Assembly: GCF_012276755.1 (NCBI RefSeq)
Contig: NZ_JAAXKX010000002.1
Location: 186,001-250,000 of the forward strand
Source: Marichromatium bheemlicum
GTDB taxonomy: Bacteria; Pseudomonadota; Gammaproteobacteria; Chromatiales; Chromatiaceae
DNA: 64,000 nucleotides
Reading direction: 5' to 3'
Below the pieces are notes generated by a model that worked only from the letters and a program-made list of their open reading frames with translations, was not told the origin of the DNA and searched no databases. Position numbers and translations under genes: made by a program. Positions 28,241 through 37,288 of this stretch are shown here, one piece after another (positions within the stretch are counted from its first letter, which is position 1; each line of letters starts with the position of its first letter).

Positions 28241-29944
28241 ATGTCCTCGCAACCGCTCAAGATCGTGGTCATCGGTGGCTCGGCCGCCGGCCCCAAGGCC
28301 GCGGCCAAGGCCCGCCGTCTCGACGAGCACGCATCCATCACCCTGATCCAGAAGGAGGCCGACCTGTCGATGGCCTCCTGTGGCTTCCCCTACTACGTCG
28401 GCGGGGTCTTCGACGACCGCAGCCAGCTCATCTGCACCCCGGCGGGCATCGTCCGCGACCCCAACTTCTTCCAGAAGGCCAAGGCGATCGAGGCACTGGT
28501 CGAGACCGAGGCGACGCACATCGACCGTACCGCCAAGACCGTCACCTGCACCCACCTGCCGAGCGGCGAGAGCCGCACCCTCCCCTACGACCGGCTGGTG
28601 ATCGCCACCGGCGCCACCCCGCTGCGCCCACCGGTGCCGGGCACCGAACTCGACGGCATCCACACCCTGCAGTCGCTCGGTGACGCCGACGCGCTGCGCG
28701 CCATCCGGGATGCCGGGAAGGTGCGCAAGGCGGTGATCGTCGGCGGCGGGCTGATCGGCTTCGAGGTCTGCGAAGCGCTGCACCTGGCCGGGATCCAGAC
28801 CACGGTGATCGAGAAGACCGACTCGATCCTGCCCTTCCTCGATCCTCAGCTCGCCCACCTAGTCGCCAACGAGGTGCGCCGTCAGGGCGCCGACATCATC
28901 ACCGGCAACGGTGTGGCCGCCTTCCTCGGCGAGGAGGGTAAGCTCGCTGGGGTCAAGCTCGACAACGGCACCGAGCTGCCCTGCGAGCTGGCGGTGGTCG
29001 CCGTCGGGGTGCGTCCCAACATCGCCCTGGCCGAGGCCGCCGGGCTGGAGATCGGCGCGCTCGGCGGCATCAAGGTCAACGCGCAGATGCAGACCTCGGA
29101 CCCCGACATCTATGCCGCCGGCGACTGTGTCGAGTGCCGCTCGTTGATCACCGGCGAGCAGGTGCGCGCGCCCTACGGCGACCTGGCCAACCTCCAGGGT
29201 CGGGTGATCGGCCAAAACCTGATCGAGCCCGACAGCGCCAGCTTCCCTGGCATCACCCATACCGGTATCTGCAAGGTGTTCGACTACACCATCGGCTTCA
29301 CCGGGCTCAACGCGGCACAGGCCCGCGCCAGTGGTATCACCGACATCGAGACGGTGACCATCTCCGGGCTCGACATCCCCGGTTACATGGGCGGCAAGGT
29401 GCTGATCAGCCAGATGGTGGCCGAGCGCACCACTGGACGCATCATTGGCTTCCAGTGCATCGGCCCGGGGGATGCCAGCAAGCGCGTGGCAACGGTGGCG
29501 ATGGCCATCCGCGGCGGACTCGGCATCGAGGAGCTGACCAACGCCGACCTGCCCTACGCCCCGCCCTACTCGCTCGCGCTCGATCACGTGATCGTCTCGG
29601 CACACGTGCTCGAGAACAAGCTCAAGGGGCTCATGCAGGGGCTCTCGGCCGCCGAGCTCAAGCAGCGCGTCGACAGCGGCGCCGAGTGCTTCATCATCGA
29701 CACCCGCACCCCGCAGGAGTACGAGGAGGAGCGTCTCGGCATCGGCGAGCACCTGATCCCGGTCGGCGCGCTGCGCTCACGGCTCGACGAGCTGCCTGCG
29801 GACAAGTCTCAGGAGATCATCCTCTACTGCAAGGTCTCGATGCGCGGCTACGAGGCCGCCGCGGCGCTCAAGGCCAACGGCTGGACCAACGTCAAGGTGC
29901 TCGAGGGTGGCATCCTCGCCTGGCCCTATCCGCGCGAGAAGTAG
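28241..29944 (+). CDS. CoA-disulfide reductase/rhodanese fusion (NADH-dependent persulfide reductase type)
   Basis: 567-residue flavoprotein. Residues 1-440 form a pyridine-nucleotide disulfide oxidoreductase with an FAD motif (VVIGGSAAGPKAA), an NAD motif (IVGGGLIGFEV) and the single active Cys47 in ASCGFPYY, the CoA-disulfide-reductase signature. Residues about 460-565 are a rhodanese domain with active Cys530 in YCKVSMRGYEAA. This architecture matches characterised NADH-dependent persulfide/polysulfide reductases (Npsr of Shewanella), which reduce CoA-persulfide or polysulfide to sulfide. In a sulfur-oxidising phototroph it could process sulfane sulfur in the cytoplasm. It is a single gene ending at a bidirectional terminator. 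Confidence 0.9.
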   Translation: MSSQPLKIVVIGGSAAGPKAAAKARRLDEHASITLIQKEADLSMASCGFPYYVGGVFDDRSQLICTPAGIVRDPNFFQKAKAIEALVETEATHIDRTAKTVTCTHLPSGESRTLPYDRLVIATGATPLRPPVPGTELDGIHTLQSLGDADALRAIRDAGKVRKAVIVGGGLIGFEVCEALHLAGIQTTVIEKTDSILPFLDPQLAHLVANEVRRQGADIITGNGVAAFLGEEGKLAGVKLDNGTELPCELAVVAVGVRPNIALAEAAGLEIGALGGIKVNAQMQTSDPDIYAAGDCVECRSLITGEQVRAPYGDLANLQGRVIGQNLIEPDSASFPGITHTGICKVFDYTIGFTGLNAAQARASGITDIETVTISGLDIPGYMGGKVLISQMVAERTTGRIIGFQCIGPGDASKRVATVAMAIRGGLGIEELTNADLPYAPPYSLALDHVIVSAHVLENKLKGLMQGLSAAELKQRVDSGAECFIIDTRTPQEYEEERLGIGEHLIPVGALRSRLDELPADKSQEIILYCKVSMRGYEAAAALKANGWTNVKVLEGGILAWPYPREK

Positions 29945-30117
29945 CGCGCCGCCGTCAGCCGTCAATGGAGGATGAGCGCACGGATGGCGCGCTGACGGCA
30001 GTGCTGGCGCCACCGGCAACGGGCGAGCACGGACTCGGCCCGCTTTCGTTCGCGACCTCTTCATGTCGGTGGAGATAGACTCGGGACACGCCCTACGCTA
30101 ACGCAAGGGCGAATATG

Positions 30118-30151
30118 AAAACGCCCCTGGCGTGATCGCCAGGGGCGTTTT
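30118..30151. terminator. Bidirectional intrinsic terminator
   Basis: A perfect 15-bp stem, AAAACGCCCCTGGCG (30118-30132) with its complement at 30137-30151, surrounds a TGAT loop. A-run and T-run flank a GC-rich stem, so it should work for the plus-strand reductase gene and the minus-strand ferritin gene that converge here. Confidence 0.9.
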
Positions 30152-30214
30152 CGTTTAACCAGTCGGCACCAAGGCTCGCCGGCTCGGTCCTCCCGGCCGA
30201 CGGCCGGGACCGGG

Positions 30215-30502
30215 TCAGTGGTGGGCGATCTGCTTCTCGGTGAACAGATAGTCCTTGAGCTCCTTGTCGAAGGTCGGGTCGCGGCGGCGGATCCACTCCA
30301 TCACCATGGCCGCGTGCTCCTTCTCCTCGTCGCGATTGTGGACGAGGATCGCCCGCAGCTCGTCGTCCTTGCAGGCATCGACACGCTGGTTGTACCAATC
30401 GACTGCTTCCAGCTCCTCCATCAACGAGACGATGGCCCGGTGCATATCGCGGGTCTCGTCGGTCATTTCCTCGATGGGCTCGTGATAGCCTTCACTCGAC
30501 AT
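30215..30502 (-). CDS. Encapsulated-ferritin-like (EncFtn) protein without a cargo tail
   Basis: 95-residue two-helix ferritin-like protein. It has the pattern of encapsulin cargo ferritins (as in Rhodospirillum rubrum): MEELEAVDWYNQRVDA, then HNRDEEKEHAAMVMEW. By alignment from memory, Glu30, Glu60 and His63 correspond to the ferroxidase ligands E32, E62 and H65 that lie at the subunit interface. The protein ends FTEKQIAHH, only a few residues after the last helix, and lacks the usual C-terminal encapsulin-docking peptide. No encapsulin gene adjoins it. Start ATG 30502 has GGGGAG 7 bases upstream; upstream codons in frame are non-coding. It may oxidise iron on its own or use another partner. 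Confidence 0.85.
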   Translation of the reverse strand: MSSEGYHEPIEEMTDETRDMHRAIVSLMEELEAVDWYNQRVDACKDDELRAILVHNRDEEKEHAAMVMEWIRRRDPTFDKELKDYLFTEKQIAHH

Positions 30503-30654
30503 GGATGCTCCCCTGTGTTCAGGATGAATGCACTGGTCGGACAGCGTACCGACACCGCCGGCACGTCCCGACCCGTACACCATTGTCTGGGTCGACCACG
30601 CGAAAAACAATAGTGCCACTGGGGGAACCTGGTGCGCGACACCAGCCAGCACGA

Positions 30655-31410
30655 CTACAAGGTGCGATGCCGCAACGTCTCGATCAGGATCTCACGGTTG
30701 CGAAAGCGGACATCTTGTCCCTCGGCGACATAGATCACCTGCTCGGCGATATTGGCGGCATGGTTACCGATGCGCTCGAGCGCATGGGCCGAGGTGAGCA
30801 CACAGACGGTCTGACGCGCGCTCAATCCCTCTTGTTCGGCATCGCTGAGCAACGCGCGCACCGCGTGCGAGGCCTCGTAGAGTGCCGGCTCACGCTCGAA
30901 GATATCGAGCGCAATACGCACATCGAAACGCGCAACCCCGCTGATGCCACGCTCGAACATACAGCAGGCGCACGCATCGAGCGTGCTCAACGCCGCACGC
31001 AGCCTCGGGCTGAGCAGGTCCTCACCGCCTCCGAGGGCATCGAGTTCGATCGACTGGCGGGCGATACGCGCGGCCTTGTCACCGGCGCGCTCGACATCGC
31101 CGGCAATCTTCGAGAGTGCCAGCACGATGCGTAGATCGATCGCCGTCGGCTGGCGCCGGGCGATCACCCGAAACACCTCCTCGTCGGCATCGAGCGCGAG
31201 GAAATCGACCTGCGGTTCACGGTCGAGCACCCGGAAGGCGAGGTTCTCCTCTCGCGAGACCAGCGCCGAGACCGCGGCCTGGATCTGCTCGACCACGTGC
31301 TCCCCCATCTCGAGGATGATGCCACGCAGCTTGGCCAATTCCTGATCGTAACGGCTGACGGTATGGCCGCGGGCAAGATCGGTGATGGGCGGGTTGATCG
31401 ACTCTGTCAT
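30655..31410 (-). CDS. phoU: Phosphate-specific transport system accessory protein PhoU
   Basis: Cytoplasmic negative regulator linking the PstSCAB transporter to the PhoR/PhoB two-component system. It has 251 residues from ATG 31410, which has GAGG 7 bases upstream; ATG 31422 is an alternative. The two PhoU three-helix repeats each carry the metal-binding E/D-R-x-G-D/N pattern: DVERAGDKAARIA and ALERIGNHAANIAE. It lies 195 bp downstream of pstB on the same strand, with a duplicated pstB tail between them. phoB and phoR are not in the window. Confidence 0.95.
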   Translation of the reverse strand: MTESINPPITDLARGHTVSRYDQELAKLRGIILEMGEHVVEQIQAAVSALVSREENLAFRVLDREPQVDFLALDADEEVFRVIARRQPTAIDLRIVLALSKIAGDVERAGDKAARIARQSIELDALGGGEDLLSPRLRAALSTLDACACCMFERGISGVARFDVRIALDIFEREPALYEASHAVRALLSDAEQEGLSARQTVCVLTSAHALERIGNHAANIAEQVIYVAEGQDVRFRNREILIETLRHRTL

Positions 31411-31502
31411 CTGCGGCCTCATGATGCTGCGGGCAGGCTGGATCGGCGCGGCGCTCCGCGCCGGACCCCGGCCCTCGATGAATGCCTCCCTGGCCTCCCG
31501 GT

Positions 31503-31541
31503 TCAGCCGAAGCGCCCGGTGATGTCGTCCTCGGTCACACG
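31503..31541 (-). pseudogene. Relic of a duplicated pstB 3' end
   Basis: Read on the minus strand this encodes RVTEDDITGRFG and a stop, almost identical to the true pstB C-terminus ([12 protein letters not shown] and stop at 31606). The two copies are offset by 103 bp. No homology to pstB continues upstream in the relic, so it is a short duplicated tail, not a second gene. Confidence 0.75.
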
Positions 31542-31605
31542 GTCTGGATCGACACGACGGTCCGCACCGCCCCCCGGCCAGTGGTGAACGCGTTCCCGCC
31601 CCCGG

Positions 31606-32472
31606 TCAACCGAAGCGCCCGGTGATGTAGTCCTCGGTCAAGCGATGCTGCGGGTTGGTGAAGATCTGATTGGTCTCACCGACCTCGACCAGGTCACCGA
31701 GGTGGAAGTAGGCGGTACGCTGGGAGACACGCGCGGCCTGCTGCATCGAGTGGGTGACGATGGCGATCGAGTAGTTGGCGCGCAACTCGTCGATCAGCTC
31801 CTCGATGATCGCGGTGGCGATGGGATCGAGCGCCGAACAGGGCTCGTCCATCAAGATCACCTCGGGAGAGACGGCGATGGTGCGGGCGATACAGAGGCGT
31901 TGCTGTTGACCGCCGGAGAGCCCGGTGCCGGGGGCCTCGAGCCGGTCCTTGACCTCGTCCCACAACCCAGCCTTGCGCAGACTGGTCTCAACCAGGGCGT
32001 CGAGTTCGGCCTTACTGGTGGTCAGCCCATGGATGCGCGGCCCGTAGGCGACGTTCTCGTAGATCGACTTGGGGAAGGGGTTGGGCTTCTGGAAGACCAT
32101 GCCGACGCGGGCACGCAACGGCACCGGATCGAGCGCGCGGTCGTAGATCTCCTCGCCATCGAGCTGGATCGAGCCGCTGACCCGACAACCGTCGATGGTG
32201 TCGTTCATGCGATTGAGACAGCGCAGGAAGGTCGACTTACCGCAGCCCGAAGGCCCGATCATCGACAGCACCTCGTTACGACCGAGGTCGAGGTTGACGC
32301 CGTGGATGGCACGCTTGTCACCGTACCAGACCTCGATATCGCGACAACGCATGCGCGCATCGGGTACGCTGTAGTCACCAACCGTCTCGCGCGACTCTCG
32401 CACCCGCGCCAGCTCGCCCGAGCGCATCGCGGTGGAGGTGCTGCGTTGGATCTCTTCTACCGTGGTAATCAT
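31606..32472 (-). CDS. pstB: Phosphate ABC transporter ATPase PstB
   Basis: ATPase of the high-affinity phosphate importer, 288 residues. Walker A is GPSGCGKST, the PstB-typical [20 protein letters not shown] follows at about residues 127-146, the signature is LSGGQQQR and Walker B is [13 protein letters not shown] start at ATG 32472 (MITTVEE); longer frames run back into pstA. An N-terminal extension of about 40 residues before the ABC core is unusual but in frame. Its last 13 codons are duplicated downstream. Confidence 0.96.
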   Translation of the reverse strand: MITTVEEIQRSTSTAMRSGELARVRESRETVGDYSVPDARMRCRDIEVWYGDKRAIHGVNLDLGRNEVLSMIGPSGCGKSTFLRCLNRMNDTIDGCRVSGSIQLDGEEIYDRALDPVPLRARVGMVFQKPNPFPKSIYENVAYGPRIHGLTTSKAELDALVETSLRKAGLWDEVKDRLEAPGTGLSGGQQQRLCIARTIAVSPEVILMDEPCSALDPIATAIIEELIDELRANYSIAIVTHSMQQAARVSQRTAYFHLGDLVEVGETNQIFTNPQHRLTEDYITGRFG

Positions 32473-32509
32473 AGGGTCTAGCCTCGGAAGCTCAGGACAG
32501 GACGCGGGC

Positions 32510-33809
32510 TCACCAGCGTCGCTCGAAGCGACGCCGCAACAGCACCGCGGCAAGGTTCATCAGGATCAGGAAGGCGAGCAGCACCATGATCGCGGCCGAG
32601 GTACGCTCGACGAAGGCGCGCTCGGGACTGTCGGCCCAGAGGAAGATCTGCACCGGCAGCACGGTTGCCGGATCGGTGAAGCCGGCGGGCACGTCGACGA
32701 TGAAGGCGATCATGCCGATCATCAGCAGCGGCGCGGTCTCGCCGAGCGCCTGGGCCATACCGATGATGGCGCCGGTGAGCATGCCCGGCAGCGCCAGCGG
32801 CAGCACATGATGGAACTGGGTCTGCAGCGACGAGGCACCGACCCCGAGCGCGGCCTCGCGGATCGAGGGCGGCACCGATTTCAGCGCCGCGCGGCTGGAG
32901 ATGATGATCGTCGGCAGGGTCATCAGGGTCAGCACCAGCGCCGCCACCAGCGGGGTCGAGCGCGGCACCCCGAAGATGCCGATGAACACCGCCAGCCCGA
33001 GCAGGCCGAAGACGATCGAGGGCACCGCCGCGAGGTTGTTGATGTTGACCTCGATCAGGTCGGTCCAACGGTTCTTCGGCGCGAACTCCTCGAGATAGAT
33101 CGCCGCGCCCACGCCGATCGGGAAGGACAGCAGCAGCGTCAGCGCCAGGGTGTAGAAGGACCCGGCGAGCGCCCCGGCGATGCCGGCAAGCTCGGGCTCG
33201 CGCGAGGTGCCATTGGTGAAGAAGATGGTATTGAAGCGCTTGGTGATGCGCCCCTCCGATTCCAGCCGCTCGATCCAACCCAGGGTCTGATCCTTGACCC
33301 GACGCTTGGACTCCGGCAGCGTGCGATCGATCTGCCCCTTGACCACCATGTCGATGTCATCGTCGGCGAGCAGCCAGACCTCGGCGGTGGTGCCGATCAG
33401 CGCGGGATCGGCGAGCACCCGATCGCGCAGCAGCTGCGGCGCGCCGACACTCACCATCTGATAGAGCGCGCGCTTGTCGCGCCGGGCCGTGACCTCGGGG
33501 AAGTGCGCGCGCAGCGCCGCGCGGATGATGCCGAGATAGTTGGCACGGGCGATGACCTCGGCCGAACCGCTACCCTCGGGATCGATCTGCGCGCGCTCGA
33601 GCACGACCGGCAGCTTGATATAGGTCTGCTGGAAGGCGGTATGGCCCTTGCCGACGATGTCGGCGAACAGCAACGCCACGAACAGCAGTCCCAGGGCCAC
33701 CGCCGCGGCACCGAGCCGGCGGAAACGACGCTCCTTGGCACGGCGGCGCTTGAGGCTGGCGTTGACCGCATCGATGGTGCGCTTGTGCGGCGCGCTCGCC
33801 GGGGTCTGA

Positions 33810-33826
<17 letters not shown>
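32510..33826 (-). CDS. pstA: Phosphate ABC transporter permease PstA (long form)
   Basis: 438-residue permease. A basic N-terminus with one hydrophobic helix (about residues 36-58) and a soluble region of about 160 residues (DUF3333-like) precede the usual binding-protein-dependent permease domain. That domain holds five to six helices and the ATPase-contact loop [15 protein letters not shown]. The long form is common in pst operons of proteobacteria with a matching long PstC. It overlaps pstC by 17 bp; ATG 33817 is an alternative start. Confidence 0.95.
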
Positions 33827-35201
<1,375 letters not shown>

Positions 35202-35234
35202 TGGGTTCCCGGCGAGCTAGACGAACGACGATCA

Positions 35235-35282
35235 GCGCCCCGCGGGGCGCCGATCCAGGAAAGGGCGACCATCCCTGGTCGC
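35235..35282 (-). promoter_or_regulatory. Two inverted repeats in the pstS-pstC gap
   Basis: A perfect 7-bp stem with a 4-base loop (35265-35282) is followed, in transcription order, by a perfect 16-bp palindrome of GCGCCCCG and its complement (35235-35250). Between a binding-protein gene and its permease, such structures typically protect upstream mRNA or cause partial termination so that PstS is made in excess. Confidence 0.5.
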
Positions 35283-35299
35283 GATGATCAGGGCTGGAC

Positions 35300-36337
35300 T
35301 CAGGGCCGGGACATCGGCGCGAACGACTGAGCAGCGCTGGCCACCTCGGCGCGCATCGCCTCGGGCAGCGGGATCAGGCCCTTGTCGACCAAGTAGCCCT
35401 CGGGACCCCAGGCCTGCTCGCCGGTGAACTCGGCGACGAATTCTGCGATCCCAGGGATGGTGCCGACGTGCGCGTTCTTGACGTAGAAGAAGAGCGAACG
35501 CGAGACCGGGTAGTCGCCATCGGCGATGCTCTCGAAGGTCGGCTCGACACCGTCGACCTTGGAGCCTTGCACCTGATCGGCGTTCTGATCGAGGAAGCTG
35601 AAGCCGAAGATGCCGAGCGCATCGGGGTTGGCCACCAGCTTCTGCACGATCAGGTTGTCGTTCTCACCAGCCTCGACATAGGCCCCGTCTTCACGGATGC
35701 CGTGGCAGACCGCCTTGTACCTGGACTTATCCTCTTGCTTCATCGCCTTGATGAAGTCGTAGGTCTTGCAGCCCCCCTCCATTGCCAGCTCGACGAAGGC
35801 GTCACGGGTCCCAGAGGTCGGCGGCGGCCCCAGCACCTCGATGGTGATCTCGGGCAGGTCCGGGTTGACCTCGTTCCAGGTCTGGTAGGGATTGGGAACC
35901 AACTCGCCGGCCTCGTTAGGCACGTCCTTGGCCAGCGCCAGCCAGATGTCGCGCAGCGACAGATCAAGCCGCTCGCCCTCGCGCGAGTTGGCGATGGCGA
36001 TACCGTCATAACCGATCTTGACCTCAGTGATGTCCTCGACGCCGGCCTCCTGGCACAGCTCGAACTCCGAGGCCTTCATCCGCCGCGAGGCATTGGTGAT
36101 GTCGGGGTGATCGACACCAACACCGGCGCAGAACAGCTTCAACCCCCCTCCGGAACCGGTCGACTCGACCTTGGGAGTCGCAAAATCGGTGTTACGGCCG
36201 AAGGTCTCGGCCACCGCGGTCGAGAAGGGGAACACGGTCGAGGATCCGACGATGTAGATGGAGTCGCGGGCCATGGCCTGTGACGACAGAGAGGCCGCGG
36301 CGAGGGTGACGGCCGCGGCGACGAGCGTCTTGTTCAT
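35300..36337 (-). CDS. pstS: Phosphate-binding periplasmic protein PstS
   Basis: High-affinity phosphate receptor, 345 residues. ATG 36337 starts a signal peptide (MNKTLVAAAVTLAAASL, cleavage after about SSQAMA), with GGGAG upstream; earlier in-frame codons are not used. The mature protein opens with IYIVGSSTVFPF, and TGSGGGL forms part of the phosphate site, as do the later GPPPTSGTRDAF residues. There is no lipoprotein Cys. The PhoB-type site lies 64-92 bp upstream of the start. It is the first gene of pstSCAB-phoU. Confidence 0.96.
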   Translation of the reverse strand: MNKTLVAAAVTLAAASLSSQAMARDSIYIVGSSTVFPFSTAVAETFGRNTDFATPKVESTGSGGGLKLFCAGVGVDHPDITNASRRMKASEFELCQEAGVEDITEVKIGYDGIAIANSREGERLDLSLRDIWLALAKDVPNEAGELVPNPYQTWNEVNPDLPEITIEVLGPPPTSGTRDAFVELAMEGGCKTYDFIKAMKQEDKSRYKAVCHGIREDGAYVEAGENDNLIVQKLVANPDALGIFGFSFLDQNADQVQGSKVDGVEPTFESIADGDYPVSRSLFFYVKNAHVGTIPGIAEFVAEFTGEQAWGPEGYLVDKGLIPLPEAMRAEVASAAQSFAPMSRP

Positions 36338-36400
36338 GGAAAGCTCCCAGTGGGCGTTGAATGGCAGCGTCGTATTGTGGTCGGCGGCGATGCACGTTCC

Positions 36401-36429
36401 ATGAACGAGATATGACCATTTCGTGACGG
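36401..36429 (-). promoter_or_regulatory. Triple Pho box upstream of pstS
   Basis: On the minus strand three 7-bp direct repeats, CCGTCAC, TGGTCAT and CGTTCAT, are separated by 4-bp spacers GAAA and ATCT, giving the exact 11-bp period of PhoB sites (consensus CTGTCAT with AT-rich spacers). They sit just after the end of the exported-protein gene and 64 bp before the pstS start. Confidence 0.8.
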
Positions 36430-36435
36430 CCGGGC

Positions 36436-36828
36436 TCAGTCGCCAGATTGCGGTTCCTGCTGAAGGGCGCGCAGCAGGCGCAGCGCGGCGTTGAAGAAGT
36501 CCTGCCTGGGATCGGCCTCGCAATAGGCCTGCACCCGGGCCAGCGCTGCATCCAGCGCGGCGCCACGCAACACATCACCGCCGGTGGCGAGGTTCAGCCC
36601 AGAGATCAGACCGGCGAGCCACTCGCGATAGTGCAGATACTCGGGGTCGGCCAGCGCCGTCGGGGCCTCCACCCCAGGCGCCACTGCCAGGAACTCACCA
36701 CAGGGCTTGACCCCATAGCCCCAGAGCGCTGCCGAGGGCGCTTGGCCCCAGGCCACCGAGGCCCCCAGCGTCAGGACCAGCATCAAGACAATGGCGCCCG
36801 AGGCGCCAGTACAGGATCGATCGTGCAT
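36436..36828 (-). CDS. Small exported protein of unknown function
   Basis: 130 residues. A signal peptide (MHDRSCTGASGAIVLMLVLTLGASVAWG, 28 residues) precedes a helical mature part with a likely disulfide pair: Cys in YGVKPCGEF and Cys in VQAYCEADP. The central segment YREWLAGLISGLNLATGGD resembles small periplasmic proteins of the Rap1/HdeA-like size class, but I cannot name the family. Start ATG 36828 has AAGGAAA upstream; longer in-frame codons come from the repeat element. It precedes pstS on the same strand, with the Pho box between them, so it is probably not part of the Pho-controlled unit. Confidence 0.7.
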   Translation of the reverse strand: MHDRSCTGASGAIVLMLVLTLGASVAWGQAPSAALWGYGVKPCGEFLAVAPGVEAPTALADPEYLHYREWLAGLISGLNLATGGDVLRGAALDAALARVQAYCEADPRQDFFNAALRLLRALQQEPQSGD

Positions 36829-36921
36829 GAATTCGGTTTCCTTGTGAAAGTGGACCAACACCCGAGGCCGTACGCGCCGGGCAAGGCCTGGATTGAAGCG
36901 CAAAGGAGCCCGCCAGGTGAA

Positions 36922-37189
36922 GGCCAGCGGCCAGGAGATTGAACCGCAAAGCCGCAAAGGACGCGAAGATGTTGGATGCACAAGACTCCAGCACCAACGC
37001 GCCTCACCACTGGCGGCTGTCTGTCTTCGAATGTTGGCCGGAAACGCACGCCAATCGGTAGCCGACAGTGAATGGAGCGTGACGCTATCGTCGAGGCCGT
37101 CCACCTACTGGCGGCTGGCCGCTGATGGCTGGCAGCTTGAATCCCTTCGCGCCCTTCGCGGCTTTGCGGTTCAAACTTCCTGACGGCTG
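36922..37189 (+). repeat. Intergenic repeat element copy B (1.9 heptads, arms and core)
   Basis: Fills most of the 460-bp gap between the exported-protein gene and the second glycosyltransferase. Here the heptad array is only GGCCAGC plus GGCCAG (36922-36934). The left arm starts at about 36940, the core hairpin is at 37033-37055 (last pair T instead of C), and the right arm contains the 54-bp segment 37121-37174. That segment is identical, in inverse orientation, to 40443-40496 of copy C. The remaining 100 bp hold a -10-like TATGAT at 37250-37255. Confidence 0.9.
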
Positions 37190-37288
37190 ATATCGCTCGC
37201 GCCTGCCCTGGCGGCTCGATCCGGCTGGCGACTGGCGATCCCCTGAGGCTATGATTGCGCGGTTTGTCGGCTGCCCAGCGGAATCGCC

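Noticed and set aside
30215-30502. Bacterioferritin or rubrerythrin
   Set aside because: Only two helices and 95 residues, with the EncFtn pattern; no four-helix bundle or rubredoxin domain.
31503-31541. A second pstB gene
   Set aside because: Only the last 13 codons are present; no ABC motifs precede them.
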